This document shows, piece by piece, positions 1 through 8,978 of a DNA stretch of 59,369 bases (within the stretch, counting starts at the first letter, position 1; each line of letters starts with the position of its first letter). Source of the stretch: an uncultured Oscillospiraceae bacterium (GTDB lineage: Bacteria; Bacillota; Clostridia; Oscillospirales; Oscillospiraceae). The notes under the pieces were generated by a model. That model was not told where the DNA came from and did no database searches. It was given only the letters and a program-made list of their open reading frames with translations. A program made the position numbers and the translations under genes. Location: assembly GCA_947625965.1 (NCBI GenBank), contig CANQQO010000002.1, positions 1 to 59,369 of the forward strand, given 5' to 3'.

Positions 1-1
1 C

Positions 2-2875
2 CACGAGAACGGCGACATCTTCTTCCAGCACCGCGAGGCCTGCAACAAGTACTATGACGCTCTGCCCGCCGTGGTGGAGAAGTACATGAACAAGGTCAAC
101 GAGAAGCTGGGCACCAACTATCAGCTGTTCAACTACTACGGCGCCCCCGACGCCGACCGGGTCATCGTGGCCATGGGCTCCATCAACGACGTGGCCGAGG
201 AAGTCGTGGACTATCTGAACGCCCACGGCGAGAAGGTGGGCCTGGTGAAGGTTCGTCTGTTCCGGCCCTTCGTGCCTGAGAAGCTGCTGGCCGCCATCCC
301 CGAGACCGTCAAGTCCATCGCCGTGCTGGACCGGACCAAGGAGCCCGGCTCCCAGGGCGAGCCGCTGTACATGGACGTGGTCACCGCTCTGGCCAACGCC
401 GGCAAGACCGGCGTGAAGGTCACCGGCGGCCGGTACGGCCTGGGCTCCAAGGACACCCCGCCCGCCTCCGTGTTTGCGGTGTATGAGGAGCTGAAGAAGG
501 ACGCTCCCAAGCGCCAGTTCACCATCGGCATCGTGGACGACGTCACCGGCCTGAGCCTGCCCGAGACCGTCTCCCCCAACACCGCCGCGGAAGGCACCAT
601 CGAGTGCAAGTTCTGGGGCCTGGGCGGCGACGGCACCGTGGGCGCCAACAAGAACTCCATCAAGATCATCGGCGACCACACCGGCAAGTATGTCCAAGCG
701 TACTTCCAGTACGACTCCAAGAAGACCGGCGGCGTCACCATCTCCCATCTGCGCTTCGGCGACAAGCCCATCAAGAGCCCCTACTATGTGAACAAGGCCG
801 ACTTCGTGGCCTGCCACAACCCCTCCTACATCACCAAGGGCTTTAAGATCGTCCAGGATGTGAAGCCCGGCGGCGTGTTCCTCATCAACTGCCAGTGGAG
901 CCTGGAGGAGCTGAGCCACCATCTGGATGCCGCCTCCAAGCGCTACATCGCCAAGAACAACATCCAGCTCTACACCATCAACGCCATCGACCTGGCGATC
1001 AAGGTGGGCATGGGCAAGCGGACCAACACCATCCTCCAGTCCGCCTTCTTCTCCCTGGCCAAGGTCATGCCCGAGGAAGAGGCCATCGCCTACATGAAGG
1101 ACGCCGCCGAGCACTCCTACCTGAAGAAGGGCCGGGACGTGGTGGAGAAGAACTGGAACGCCATCGACGCCGGCGCCACCGCCTATGAGAAGGTGGAAGT
1201 GCCCGCCGACTGGGCCGACGCCCAGGACGCCGAGGATCTCACCGTTCTCACCGGCCCGGAAGACACCGTCAAGGTGGTCAAGAACATCCTGACCCCCGTG
1301 GACAAGATGGACGGCGACAGCCTGCCCGTCTCCGCCTTCATGGACTATGTGGACGGCCAGTTCGCGCTGGGCGCCGCCGCCTATGAGAAGCGGGGCGTGG
1401 CCGTGACCGTGCCCAGCTGGGACGCTGGCAAGTGCATCCAGTGCAACAACTGCGCCTATGTCTGCCCCCATGCCACCATCCGTCCCTTCGCGCTGACCGC
1501 CGAAGAAGCGGCCGCCGCCCCCGCGGGCACCAAGACCGCCCCCGTCAAGGCCGGCAAGGGCAAGGGTGTGTACACCTTCGCCATGGCCGTGTCTCCTCTG
1601 GACTGCATGGGCTGCGGCGTCTGTGTCGGCGTGTGCCCCACCGACGCCATCACCATGGTGCCCCAGGAGCAGGAGCTCAAGGAGCAGGAAGTCTTCAACT
1701 ACATGGTCCACCAGGTCTCCGAGAAGAAGGAGCTTCAGGATTCCACCGTCAAGGGCAGCCAGTTCCGTCAGCCCATGCTGGAGTTCTCCGGTTCCTGCGC
1801 CGGCTGCGCCGAGACCAGCTACGCCCGTCTGGTGACCCAGCTCTTCGGCGACCGGATGTACATCTCCAACGCCACCGGCTGCTCCTCCATCTGGGGCGGT
1901 CCCGCCGCTACCTCTCCCTACTGCACCAACAAGGAGGGCAAGGGCCCCGCTTGGTCCAACTCCCTGTTTGAGGACAACGCCGAGCATGGCTTCGGTATGT
2001 ACACCGCCCAGGCCGTCATCCGGGAGTCCCTGGCCAACAAGGTCAAGGCCGTCATGGAGAAGACCTGCGACGAGGAGCGGAAGGCTGCCTGCCAGGCCTG
2101 GCTGGACACCTTTGACGACGGCGAGGCCAACAAGGCCGCTACCAAGGCCCTGATCGCCAACCTGGAAGCCAAGGTCTGCTGCGACGACGTGAAGGACATC
2201 CTCTCCAAGAAGGAGTACCTGTCCAAGAAGTCCGTGTGGATCTTCGGCGGCGACGGCTGGGCCTATGATATCGGCTTCGGCGGCGTGGATCATGTCCTGG
2301 CCCAGAACAAGGACGTGAACATCTTCGTCTTCGACACCGAGGTCTACTCCAACACCGGCGGCCAGGCCTCCAAGGCCTCCAACATCGGCCAGGTGGCTCA
2401 GTTCGCCGCCGCCGGTAAGGAGACTAAGAAGAAGAGCCTGTCCGAGATCGCCATGTCCTACGGCTACATCTACGTGGCCCAGGTCGCCATGGGCGCCAAC
2501 CCCGCCCAGACCCTGAAGGCCATCACCGAGGCCGAGGCTTATCACGGTCCTTCCCTGATCATCGGCTACGCCCCCTGCGAGATGCACTCCATCAAGGGCG
2601 GCATGATGCACTGCCAGGAGGAAATGAAGAAGGCTGTCGAGTGCGGTTACTGGAACCTGTTCCGCTTCGATCCCTCCAAGGAGACCGGCAAGTTCACTCT
2701 GGACTCCAAGGCCCCCAAGGGCGGCTATCAGGAGTTCCTGATGAACGAGGCCCGGTACAGCCGCCTGACCCGTGAGTTCCCGGAGCGGGCCACCACCCTG
2801 TTCGCCAGGAACGAGGCCGCCGCCAAGGAGCGCTACGAGCATCTGCTGAAGCTGGTCGAGATGTACAAGGACTAA
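2..2875 (+). CDS. nifJ: Pyruvate:ferredoxin (flavodoxin) oxidoreductase, 3' part (5' end outside window)
   Basis: Homodimeric-type PFOR oxidises pyruvate and CoA to acetyl-CoA and CO2 and reduces ferredoxin, a central step of anaerobic fermentation. The frame is open from base 2, so about 957 C-terminal residues of a usual ~1,180 are visible and the true start lies upstream. Two 4Fe-4S ferredoxin motifs are present (CIQCNNCAYVCP near base 1435 and CMGCGVCVGVCP near base 1605). Proximal-cluster cysteines appear in SGSCAGCAETSYA, NATGCSSIWGG and YAPCEMHSIKGG. The thiamine-diphosphate/Mg signature is GDGWAYDIGFGG followed by DTEVYSNTGGQASK. No convincing T-tailed terminator directly follows; the next 460 bases hold hairpins. 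The family call is secure. Confidence 0.97.
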   Translation, partial: HENGDIFFQHREACNKYYDALPAVVEKYMNKVNEKLGTNYQLFNYYGAPDADRVIVAMGSINDVAEEVVDYLNAHGEKVGLVKVRLFRPFVPEKLLAAIPETVKSIAVLDRTKEPGSQGEPLYMDVVTALANAGKTGVKVTGGRYGLGSKDTPPASVFAVYEELKKDAPKRQFTIGIVDDVTGLSLPETVSPNTAAEGTIECKFWGLGGDGTVGANKNSIKIIGDHTGKYVQAYFQYDSKKTGGVTISHLRFGDKPIKSPYYVNKADFVACHNPSYITKGFKIVQDVKPGGVFLINCQWSLEELSHHLDAASKRYIAKNNIQLYTINAIDLAIKVGMGKRTNTILQSAFFSLAKVMPEEEAIAYMKDAAEHSYLKKGRDVVEKNWNAIDAGATAYEKVEVPADWADAQDAEDLTVLTGPEDTVKVVKNILTPVDKMDGDSLPVSAFMDYVDGQFALGAAAYEKRGVAVTVPSWDAGKCIQCNNCAYVCPHATIRPFALTAEEAAAAPAGTKTAPVKAGKGKGVYTFAMAVSPLDCMGCGVCVGVCPTDAITMVPQEQELKEQEVFNYMVHQVSEKKELQDSTVKGSQFRQPMLEFSGSCAGCAETSYARLVTQLFGDRMYISNATGCSSIWGGPAATSPYCTNKEGKGPAWSNSLFEDNAEHGFGMYTAQAVIRESLANKVKAVMEKTCDEERKAACQAWLDTFDDGEANKAATKALIANLEAKVCCDDVKDILSKKEYLSKKSVWIFGGDGWAYDIGFGGVDHVLAQNKDVNIFVFDTEVYSNTGGQASKASNIGQVAQFAAAGKETKKKSLSEIAMSYGYIYVAQVAMGANPAQTLKAITEAEAYHGPSLIIGYAPCEMHSIKGGMMHCQEEMKKAVECGYWNLFRFDPSKETGKFTLDSKAPKGGYQEFLMNEARYSRLTREFPERATTLFARNEAAAKERYEHLLKLVEMYKD

Positions 2876-2958
2876 TCGGCGTGCCGCTCTAGGCGATCCG
2901 CGCCGGGATGGCAGGGAGCGTTGCCCCTTCCTTCCCGCCGGGTAGTCCTGATACAAAA

Positions 2959-2990
2959 GATCATTTCGAATCGTCTGACGGAGGCGACAG
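2959..2990 (+). repeat. Degenerate copy C of dispersed intergenic repeat
   Basis: The segment ATTTCGAATCG...GGAGGCG matches ATTCCGAATCG...GGAGGCG at about 43483-43508 and, more loosely, the repeat at 38818-38836. It is the weakest of the three copies and lacks a clear flanking hairpin. Confidence 0.4.
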
Positions 2991-3035
2991 ATTTCCATTC
3001 CCTTCTGGCCCCCGGCAGAACCAAGCAAGAAACTG

Positions 3036-3318
3036 CCCGCCCCCGGTTTCGGGGGCGGGTGAGGCTGTCAAAAACGAAAGTTTTTGACAGCCTTCCAAAT
3101 GGAACCCGCTTCGCTGGGCTTCCATTTGGAGGGGATTGCAGGCTGAACCGCGCACTCGCCGGGGTCAAAGCCCCCGGCTCGCACACTCTCAGCCTGAGAG
3201 GTATTTTTTGCCAGGTACACGCCTGGCAAAAAATGATTGAAATCCATTTGCCGTCTGCGGACGGCAAATTCGGAAAGGCGATTTGACAAGCTGGCCCGCC
3301 CCCGGTTTCGGGGGCGGG
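3036..3318. repeat. Mosaic of six hairpins bounded by two identical 24-base hairpins
   Basis: Stems read directly: 3036-3045/3050-3059 and 3295-3304/3309-3318 are identical 10-bp GC stems (CCCGCCCCCG, loop GTTT, CGGGGGCGGG), forming direct repeats about 259 bases apart. Between them lie 3063-3075/3080-3092 (13-bp perfect stem, GAAA tetraloop, GGCTGTCAAAAAC arm), 3094-3104/3120-3130 (TCCAAATGGAA arm), 3203-3215/3222-3234 (13-bp perfect, ATTTTTTGCCAGG arm) and 3246-3255/3260-3269 (10-bp perfect, TGCG loop). The 3' arm GTTTTTGACAGCCT recurs at 57036-57049 before a similar GC hairpin, so this belongs to a dispersed family. Any termination or RNA-processing role is inference. Confidence 0.75.
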
Positions 3319-3338
3319 TTTTGTAAAAGGAGGAAAAA

Positions 3339-3494
3339 ATGTTCTGTACCGTTGTGGATATTCGGGGAGACTACGCCATCGTCCGCTATGACGGCACCGG
3401 GGTGGAGTCCGAGGTGGCCATCGCCCTGCTGCCCTTCGGGGTGGACGTGGGGGACCGGCTGAAATTTGAAAATTATGCGTTTACCCGTGAATAA
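3339..3494 (+). CDS. Small DUF3006-like protein
   Basis: A 51-residue protein with a strong ribosome binding site (AAGGAGG five bases before ATG). The sequence contains VDIRGDYAIVRYDG, then ALLPFGVDVGDRLKF. This follows the pattern of DUF3006 proteins, which have an acidic VDRIEGDxAVLE-like strand pair, then SLLPxGxxxGDxL. The family's function is not known. The gene sits between the hairpin mosaic (its last hairpin ends 20 bases upstream of the start) and a perfect rho-independent terminator just after its stop codon, so it looks like a single-gene unit or the tail of the PFOR transcript. The assignment to DUF3006 rests on pattern only. Confidence 0.65.
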   Translation: MFCTVVDIRGDYAIVRYDGTGVESEVAIALLPFGVDVGDRLKFENYAFTRE

Positions 3495-3498
3495 ACTT

Positions 3499-3530
3499 CT
3501 GCCCCGGCCGCAGCCGGGGCAGGCTTTTTT
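3499..3530. terminator. Rho-independent terminator between convergent genes
   Basis: A 10-bp perfect stem CTGCCCCGGC (3499-3508) / GCCGGGGCAG (3513-3522), loop CGCA, is followed by a run of six Ts (3525-3530). It ends the plus-strand small gene; the stop codon of the minus-strand aminotransferase lies at its edge. Confidence 0.85.
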
Positions 3531-4815
3531 AGCTCGGATCCAGCATTTTTTCCAGCGCCGCCAGCTTGACGCAGGTGCAGAACACCTCCATGGCTTCCTC
3601 CAGCTCCTTCACAGGGGGCAGACTGGGGGCGATGCGGATGTTGCTGTCCTCCGGGTCGATCCCGTAGGGGAAGGCCGCGCCGGCGCCGGTCATGGTGACG
3701 CCCGCCTCCTTGCACAGCGCCAGGGCCCGCTTGGCGGTGCCGGGCAGGGTGTAGAAGCTGATGAAGTAGCCGCCGGTGGGCCTGTTCCAGTGGGAGAAGC
3801 CCAGGGGGTCGATCTCCCGCTCCAGAGAGTCGAAGACCACATGGAACTTGGGCCGCACGATCTCCGCCTGGCGCTTCATCAGCGCGATGGTGTGGGCCTT
3901 GTCCTTGAGATAGCGGACATGGCGGAGCTGATTGACCTTGTCGTAGGAGATCATCTGAACGGAAAACAGCTTCATGAGATAGTCAATGTTGTCCGTGGAG
4001 GCGGCAATGCAGGACATTCCGCCGCCGGCAAAGGTGATCTTAGAGGTGGAGGCAAACTCGATCACCATATCCGGCCTGCCCGCCTCCCGGCAAAGGGCGA
4101 TCAGATCCAGGAAGGGTACATACTCCCCTTCAAATTCGTGGACACAGTAGGCGTTGTCCCACATGATGGTAAAATCCGGGGCGGCCGGCGTCAGCTTCGC
4201 AAAGCGGCGGACCGTCTCATCGGAATAAAGAAAGCCATCCGGGTTGGAATACTTGGGCACACACCAGATGCCCTTCACCGACGGGTCCTTCACCAGGGAC
4301 TCCACCTGGTCCATATCCGGGCCCTCCGGGGTCATTGCCACCGGCACCAGCTCAAAGCCAAAGGAAGCCGTGATGGTAAAATGCCGGTCATAGCCGGGGC
4401 TGGGGCAGAGGAATTTCACCTTCTCCTCCCGGCACCAGGGCCGGGGGCTGTGGAGCAGGCCGTGGGAATAGGCCCGGGCGATCACGTCGTACATCAGGCT
4501 CAGGCTGGAACAGCCGCCCACAAAAACTTCCTCCGGCCGACAGGCCAGCATATCCGCCCAGTAGGCCCGGGCGCAGGGCAGCCCGGCCAGCTCGCCGTAA
4601 TTCCGCGCGTCGATGGCACCGTCGTAGCAGTCCTTCGGGTCAGCCAGGACCGTCAGCAGCCCGCTTACCAGGTCCAGTTGGGCCGTGGCGGGCTTGCCCC
4701 GGGCCATGTTCAATTTCAGCTTTTTCGCCTTGCAGGCTTCAAAGTGGGCCAGCTCCTTCTCGTACTCCCGGGCCAGCTCGGCTTTCGTTTTGCAAGAATA
4801 GGGGGTCACGTCCAT
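3529..4815 (-). CDS. Aspartate aminotransferase, MocR-like PLP family
   Basis: A 428-residue PLP-dependent fold-type I aminotransferase. The N-terminal KLNMARGKP and the segment STSKITFAGGG, carrying the presumed Schiff-base lysine, match the Aminotran_MocR family (Pfam PF12897), a group that includes bacterial aspartate aminotransferases. It would interconvert aspartate/2-oxoglutarate and oxaloacetate/glutamate in the cytosol. Two adjacent ATGs (4818 and 4815) are possible. The second is preferred because the purine-rich GGAAAGG abuts the first. The gene is divergent from glutamine synthetase III, a sensible nitrogen-assimilation pairing. A consensus-like promoter lies about 40 bases upstream. 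Substrate specificity is inferred from the family. Confidence 0.85.
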   Translation of the reverse strand: MDVTPYSCKTKAELAREYEKELAHFEACKAKKLKLNMARGKPATAQLDLVSGLLTVLADPKDCYDGAIDARNYGELAGLPCARAYWADMLACRPEEVFVGGCSSLSLMYDVIARAYSHGLLHSPRPWCREEKVKFLCPSPGYDRHFTITASFGFELVPVAMTPEGPDMDQVESLVKDPSVKGIWCVPKYSNPDGFLYSDETVRRFAKLTPAAPDFTIMWDNAYCVHEFEGEYVPFLDLIALCREAGRPDMVIEFASTSKITFAGGGMSCIAASTDNIDYLMKLFSVQMISYDKVNQLRHVRYLKDKAHTIALMKRQAEIVRPKFHVVFDSLEREIDPLGFSHWNRPTGGYFISFYTLPGTAKRALALCKEAGVTMTGAGAAFPYGIDPEDSNIRIAPSLPPVKELEEAMEVFCTCVKLAALEKMLDPS

Positions 4816-4850
4816 CATCCTTTCCGTTCATGTGGGTGAGAGATAGCTTT

Positions 4851-4879
4851 ATTATACGCCCTGTCTCGGGAAAATGCAA
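4851..4879 (-). promoter_or_regulatory. Sigma-70-type promoter of the aspartate aminotransferase gene
   Basis: On the minus strand: TTGCAT (4879-4874), 17-base spacer, TATAAT (4856-4851). The -35 lies inside the motif GGGAAAATGCAATATCC (4868-4884 on plus), which recurs as GGGAAATGCAATATCC at 5087-5102 in the glutamine synthetase leader. Confidence 0.75.
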
Positions 4880-4985
4880 TATCCGATTCCGTGAAAATTC
4901 ATTTTTCTTCTTTCTTTTCCGCATTTTTGGTGCCATTGTACAAATGGGGCCGGGTTGATTCGGCTTTTTTATCTACTTTCACGCC

Positions 4986-5014
4986 TTGCATTTTTCGGGG
5001 TTTTGGCATAAAAT
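4986..5014 (+). promoter_or_regulatory. Sigma-70-type promoter of glutamine synthetase III
   Basis: TTGCAT (4986-4991), 17-base spacer, TAAAAT (5009-5014). It implies a leader of roughly 130 bases before the glutamine synthetase start codon. Confidence 0.7.
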
Positions 5015-5049
5015 TGGGATGTGATTTTTGATGTTTTCCTCTTTTTCCG

Positions 5050-5102
5050 GCCCCGCGGCCCCTCGGGGACCGCGGGGCGGAGATCAGGGAAATGCAATAT
5101 CC
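5050..5102 (+). promoter_or_regulatory. Structured 5' leader of glutamine synthetase III
   Basis: A strong hairpin (GCCCCGCGG 5050-5058 / CCGCGGGGC 5070-5078, with inner CCCC/GGGG pairs) lies between promoter and start codon. It is followed by GGGAAATGCAATATCC (5087-5102), a near copy of the element overlapping the divergent promoter. No T-run follows the hairpin, so it is not a simple terminator. A regulatory role is inference. Confidence 0.4.
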
Positions 5103-5148
5103 AACTTCAAATCTTTCATTTTTCAGCAGAGCAGAAAGGGAGGTCATT

Positions 5149-7236
5149 ATGAGCGACATCGTAAAGGTACCCGAGATATTTGGCAGCGACGTTTTCAACG
5201 AGGCGACCATGAAGCAGCGCCTTGCGCCGGAGACCTACTGCGCCTGGAAGAAGTGCATCGAGAACGGGACGCCTTTGGAGCTTCCCGTGGCCAACGAGAT
5301 CGCCGAGGCCATGAAGATCTGGGCCACCGAAAAGGGCGCGACCCATTTCACCCACTGGTTCCAGCCCATGACCGGCATCACCGCCGAAAAGCACGACTCC
5401 TTCATCAGCCCCACCGGGGACGGCAAGGTCATTATGGAATTCTCCGGCAAGGAGCTGGTCCGGGGGGAACCCGATGCCTCCTCTTTCCCCTCCGGCGGCC
5501 TGCGGGCCACCTTCGAGGCCCGGGGCTACACCGCCTGGGACCCCACCGCCTTTGCCTTTGTCAAGGACAACAGCCTTTACATCCCCACCTGCTTCTTCTC
5601 CTATACCGGCGCGGCCCTGGACAAGAAGACGCCCCTGCTGCGCTCCATGGACGAGGTCTCCCGGGAGGCCGTCCGGATCCTGCGGCTCTTTGGGGACGAC
5701 AAGACCAAGCGGGTCACTCCCTCCGTGGGGCCGGAACAGGAGTATTTCCTGATCCCCCGGGACCTGTACGCCCAGCGGGAGGACCTGCGGCTCACCGGCC
5801 GGACCCTCTTCGGGGCCATGCCCCCCAAGGGCCAGGAGTTGGAGGATCACTACTTCGGCACCATCCGCACCCGAGTCTCCAACTATATGAAGGACCTGGA
5901 CGAGCAGCTCTGGCGGCTGGGCATCCTGTCCAAGACCAAGCACAACGAGGTGGCCCCCTGCCAGCATGAGATGGCCCCCATCTACTCCGACGCCAACACC
6001 GCCTGCGACGCCAACCAGCTCGTCATGGAGATCATGAAGAAGTGCGCCGCCAAGCACAATCTGGTGTGCCTGCTCCACGAGAAGCCCTTCGACGGCGTCA
6101 ACGGCTCCGGCAAGCACAACAACTGGTCCCTGGGCACCGACACCGGCAAGAATCTGTTCAGCCCGGGCAAGACCCCCGCTCAGAACGCCCAGTTCCTGGT
6201 GTTCCTGGCGGCCTTCATCCAGGGCGTGGACGAGTATCAGGACCTGCTCCGCTGCACCGTGGCCTCCGCCGGCAACGACCACCGGCTGGGCGCCAACGAG
6301 GCCCCGCCCGCCATCATCTCCATTTTCCTGGGCGACGAGCTCAACGCCGTGGTGGACTCCATCATCAACGGCGCCAGCTACACCGACCTGGAAAAGAGTA
6401 TGCTCCGCATCGGTGTGGACGTCCTCCCCTCCATCCCCAAGGACACCACCGACCGGAACCGGACCAGCCCCGTGGCCTTCACCGGCAACAAATTCGAGTT
6501 CCGGATGCTGGGCTCCTCCCAGTCCATCGCCGGGCCCAACATCGTGCTGAACACCATCATGGCCGAGGAGTTGGGCAAATTCGCGGATGTGCTGGAGGCC
6601 GCCCCCGACTTCGACACCGCCCTCCACGACCTGGTCCGGGAGGCCCTGACCAAGCATCAGCGGATCATCTTCAACGGCAATGGCTACTCCGCCGATTGGC
6701 CCATCGAGGCCGAGAAGCGGGGCCTGAGCAATCTGCGCTCCACCGCCGAGGCCCTGCCGGCCTACATCAGCCCCAAAAACCTGGCCCTGGTGACCAAGCA
6801 CGGCATCTTCACCGAGGCCGAGTACCGGGCCCGGTACAAGATCCACCTGGAGACCTACGCCAAGATCCTCCACATCGAGGCGATGACCTGCGTGGATATG
6901 CTGCGGAAGCTGATCCTCCCCGCCGCCTCCAAGTACGCCGGTGCCCTCTGCGCCACCGCCGCCGGGAAAGCCGCCATGGGCGTGACCAGCAAGGCCGAGA
7001 AGTCCCTCCTGTCCCGCCTCTCCGCCGCCACCGACCGGGCCTACGACAAGTGCGAGAAGCTGGCCCACGACATCGAAGTCGCCCCCACGAGCTCCGTGGA
7101 GGACGCCGCCAACTACTACCACAGCGTGATCCTGCCCCAGATGGAGAGCGTCCGGGCGGACGCCGACGAGCTGGAACGGCTCACCGACAAGAGCTACTGG
7201 CCCTACCCCACCTACTCTGATCTGCTGTTCTACTGA
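5149..7236 (+). CDS. glnN: Glutamine synthetase type III
   Basis: A 695-residue enzyme making glutamine from glutamate, ammonia and ATP. Length (~700 residues) and the conserved core NEVAPCQHEMAPIYSDAN identify the GSIII (GlnN) type rather than the ~450-residue GSI. Further conserved segments are VNGSGKHNNWSLGTDTG, NDHRLGANEAPPAIIS and the distinctive N-terminal GSIII domain. The start at ATG 5149 is chosen because AAAGGGAGG precedes it by five bases. An in-frame ATG at 5092 lacks a binding site and would sit inside the leader element. The gene is divergent from an aspartate aminotransferase. A stem-loop follows the stop codon, before pyrG. Confidence 0.96.
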   Translation: MSDIVKVPEIFGSDVFNEATMKQRLAPETYCAWKKCIENGTPLELPVANEIAEAMKIWATEKGATHFTHWFQPMTGITAEKHDSFISPTGDGKVIMEFSGKELVRGEPDASSFPSGGLRATFEARGYTAWDPTAFAFVKDNSLYIPTCFFSYTGAALDKKTPLLRSMDEVSREAVRILRLFGDDKTKRVTPSVGPEQEYFLIPRDLYAQREDLRLTGRTLFGAMPPKGQELEDHYFGTIRTRVSNYMKDLDEQLWRLGILSKTKHNEVAPCQHEMAPIYSDANTACDANQLVMEIMKKCAAKHNLVCLLHEKPFDGVNGSGKHNNWSLGTDTGKNLFSPGKTPAQNAQFLVFLAAFIQGVDEYQDLLRCTVASAGNDHRLGANEAPPAIISIFLGDELNAVVDSIINGASYTDLEKSMLRIGVDVLPSIPKDTTDRNRTSPVAFTGNKFEFRMLGSSQSIAGPNIVLNTIMAEELGKFADVLEAAPDFDTALHDLVREALTKHQRIIFNGNGYSADWPIEAEKRGLSNLRSTAEALPAYISPKNLALVTKHGIFTEAEYRARYKIHLETYAKILHIEAMTCVDMLRKLILPAASKYAGALCATAAGKAAMGVTSKAEKSLLSRLSAATDRAYDKCEKLAHDIEVAPTSSVEDAANYYHSVILPQMESVRADADELERLTDKSYWPYPTYSDLLFY

Positions 7237-7252
7237 TCCAAAAACGATACGC

Positions 7253-7280
7253 GAAGCCCCCTCTCGATCCAGGGGGCTTC
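7253..7280 (+). terminator. Stem-loop between glnN and pyrG
   Basis: Arms GAAGCCCCCT (7253-7262) and AGGGGGCTTC (7271-7280), perfect 10-bp stem, 8-base loop. The trailing sequence GGCGTTTGCC has few Ts, so termination may be partial, allowing read-through into pyrG. Confidence 0.55.
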
Positions 7281-7302
7281 GGCGTTTGCCAAGGAGGACA
7301 TT

Positions 7303-8892
7303 ATGAAATTCATCTTCATCACCGGCGGCGTCGTCTCGGGCCTGGGCAAGGGCATCTGCGCCGCCTCCCTGGGGCGGCTGCTGAAGCAGCGGGGCCTGCG
7401 GGTAAGAAATCAAAAGCTGGACCCCTACCTAAACGTGGACCCGGGGACCATGAGCCCCTACCAGCACGGGGAGGTCTTCGTCACCGACGACGGAGCCGAG
7501 ACGGATCTGGATCTGGGCCACTATGAGCGCTTTGTGGACGAGAGCCTCACCGCCAACGCCTCGGTCTCCGCCGGGAAGATCTACTGGAATGTGCTGAATC
7601 GGGAGCGGGAGGGGGGCTATCTGGGCCGGACGGTGCAGATCATCCCCCACATCACCGACGAGATCAAGCGGCAGATCTACTCCATGCAGGGGCCGGATGT
7701 GGATGTGGTGATCTCCGAGATCGGCGGCACTGTGGGTGATATCGAATCCCAGCCCTTCCTGGAGGCCATCCGGCAGATCGCGGCGGAGCAGGGGCGGCAG
7801 AACGTGCTGTTCATCCACGTGCCCCTCATCGTCCAGATCCCCGGCTCCGACGAGCTCAAGTCCAAGCCCACCCAGCACTCCGTCAAGGAGCTGCTGTCCA
7901 TCGGCATCCAGCCGGATGTGCTGGTGTGCCGCAGCGACGTGCCCTTCTCCGAGGAGATCCGGCGGAAGATCAGCCTGTTCTGCAACGTCCCCACGGAGTG
8001 CGTCATTCAAAACGCCACCGCCTCCACCCTCTACGAGGTCCCGCTGATGCTGGCCCGGGAGGGGCTGGACCGGGTTGTGTGCCAAAAGCTGTGCCTGGCC
8101 GCCCCCGCCCCGGATCTGGAGGCCTGGGCCACCATGGTCAAGCGGATCAAGCTGGCCCACCGGCAGGTGAAGATCGCCCTGGTGGGCAAGTACACCCAGC
8201 TCCACGACGCCTACCTGTCGGTGGTGGAGTCACTGTTCCACGCCGGCACCGCCAACGACGCCATCGTCACGATCGAATGGGTGGACTCCGAAACCGTCAC
8301 CCTGGAAAACGTCGGGGAGCGTCTGGCCGGCTGCGGCGGAATTTTGGTCCCCGGGGGCTTCGGGGACCGGGGCACCGAGGGCATGATCGCCGCCGCCCAC
8401 TACGCCCGGACCCAGGGCGTTCCCTATTTTGGCATCTGCCTGGGGATGCAGATCGCGGTCATCGAGTTCGCCCGCCACGCCTGCGGCCTGGAGGGGGCCC
8501 ATTCCTCGGAATTTGACCCCAAGACCCCCTACCCCGTGGTGGATCTGATGCCCGACCAGGTCCACATCACCGCCAAGGGCGGCACCATGCGGCTGGGCAA
8601 GTACCCCTGCCGTCTGGACGAAAGGAGCAAGGCTCTTTCCCTCTACGGCGGGCAGGACATCTCCGAGCGGCACCGCCACCGCTACGAATTCAACAACGAC
8701 TTCCGCGCCGCCCTGACGGAAAAGGGACTGCTCCTGGCGGGGCTGTCCCCGGACGGGCGTCTGGTGGAAATGGTGGAGCTGCCGGACCACCCCTGGTTCG
8801 TGGGCTGCCAATTCCACCCCGAGTTCAAGAGCCGCCCCGACCGGCCCCATCCCCTGTTCTACGGCTTCGTCAAGGCCGCCCTGGAGCAATAA
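7303..8892 (+). CDS. pyrG: CTP synthase
   Basis: A 529-residue enzyme converting UTP to CTP with glutamine-derived ammonia, the last step of pyrimidine nucleotide synthesis. The N-terminal amidoligase domain begins with [14 protein letters not shown]. The C-terminal class I glutamine amidotransferase domain shows the nucleophile elbow [10 protein letters not shown] and the catalytic His-Glu in [10 protein letters not shown]. Length fits the family (~535). ATG 7303 has AAGGAGG five bases upstream. No separate promoter is evident after the weak stem-loop, so expression may be partly shared with glnN, although glutamine supply would link the two enzymes in any case. Confidence 0.97.
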   Translation: MKFIFITGGVVSGLGKGICAASLGRLLKQRGLRVRNQKLDPYLNVDPGTMSPYQHGEVFVTDDGAETDLDLGHYERFVDESLTANASVSAGKIYWNVLNREREGGYLGRTVQIIPHITDEIKRQIYSMQGPDVDVVISEIGGTVGDIESQPFLEAIRQIAAEQGRQNVLFIHVPLIVQIPGSDELKSKPTQHSVKELLSIGIQPDVLVCRSDVPFSEEIRRKISLFCNVPTECVIQNATASTLYEVPLMLAREGLDRVVCQKLCLAAPAPDLEAWATMVKRIKLAHRQVKIALVGKYTQLHDAYLSVVESLFHAGTANDAIVTIEWVDSETVTLENVGERLAGCGGILVPGGFGDRGTEGMIAAAHYARTQGVPYFGICLGMQIAVIEFARHACGLEGAHSSEFDPKTPYPVVDLMPDQVHITAKGGTMRLGKYPCRLDERSKALSLYGGQDISERHRHRYEFNNDFRAALTEKGLLLAGLSPDGRLVEMVELPDHPWFVGCQFHPEFKSRPDRPHPLFYGFVKAALEQ

Positions 8893-8901
8893 TAAAGCTT
8901 T

Positions 8902-8932
8902 CCGCCCGTGGAGGACCCACGGGCGGGCTTTT
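8902..8932 (+). terminator. Rho-independent terminator of pyrG
   Basis: Arms CCGCCCGTGG (8902-8911) and CCACGGGCGG (8917-8926), 5-base loop, followed by GCTTTTCG. Confidence 0.8.
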
Positions 8933-8978
8933 CGTCTGTTCTTTCTTGCCGGAAGCCTCCAAGGGTTCCCGGCGGTTT

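Larger units (their letters stand above)
2876..3338. other. Intergenic region dense in hairpins
   Basis: This 463-base gap holds no recognisable gene apart from the ribosome binding site (AAGGAGG, about 3328-3334) of the small gene that follows. It contains one degenerate copy of a dispersed repeat (about 2959-2990). It also contains six hairpins, the first and last of which are copies of the same sequence (3036-3318). Short open frames cross it on both strands but are built from the palindromes and carry no family signal. Confidence 0.7.

Noticed and set aside
3036..3318. Hairpin cluster considered as tRNA or CRISPR
   Set aside because: Stems do not form a cloverleaf, there is no TTC/CCA pattern, and repeat-spacer regularity is missing.
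5116..7413. A minus-strand open frame of about 765 codons opposite glutamine synthetase
   Set aside because: Gly/Val/Leu-rich antisense artefact crossing the glnN terminator and the pyrG start.
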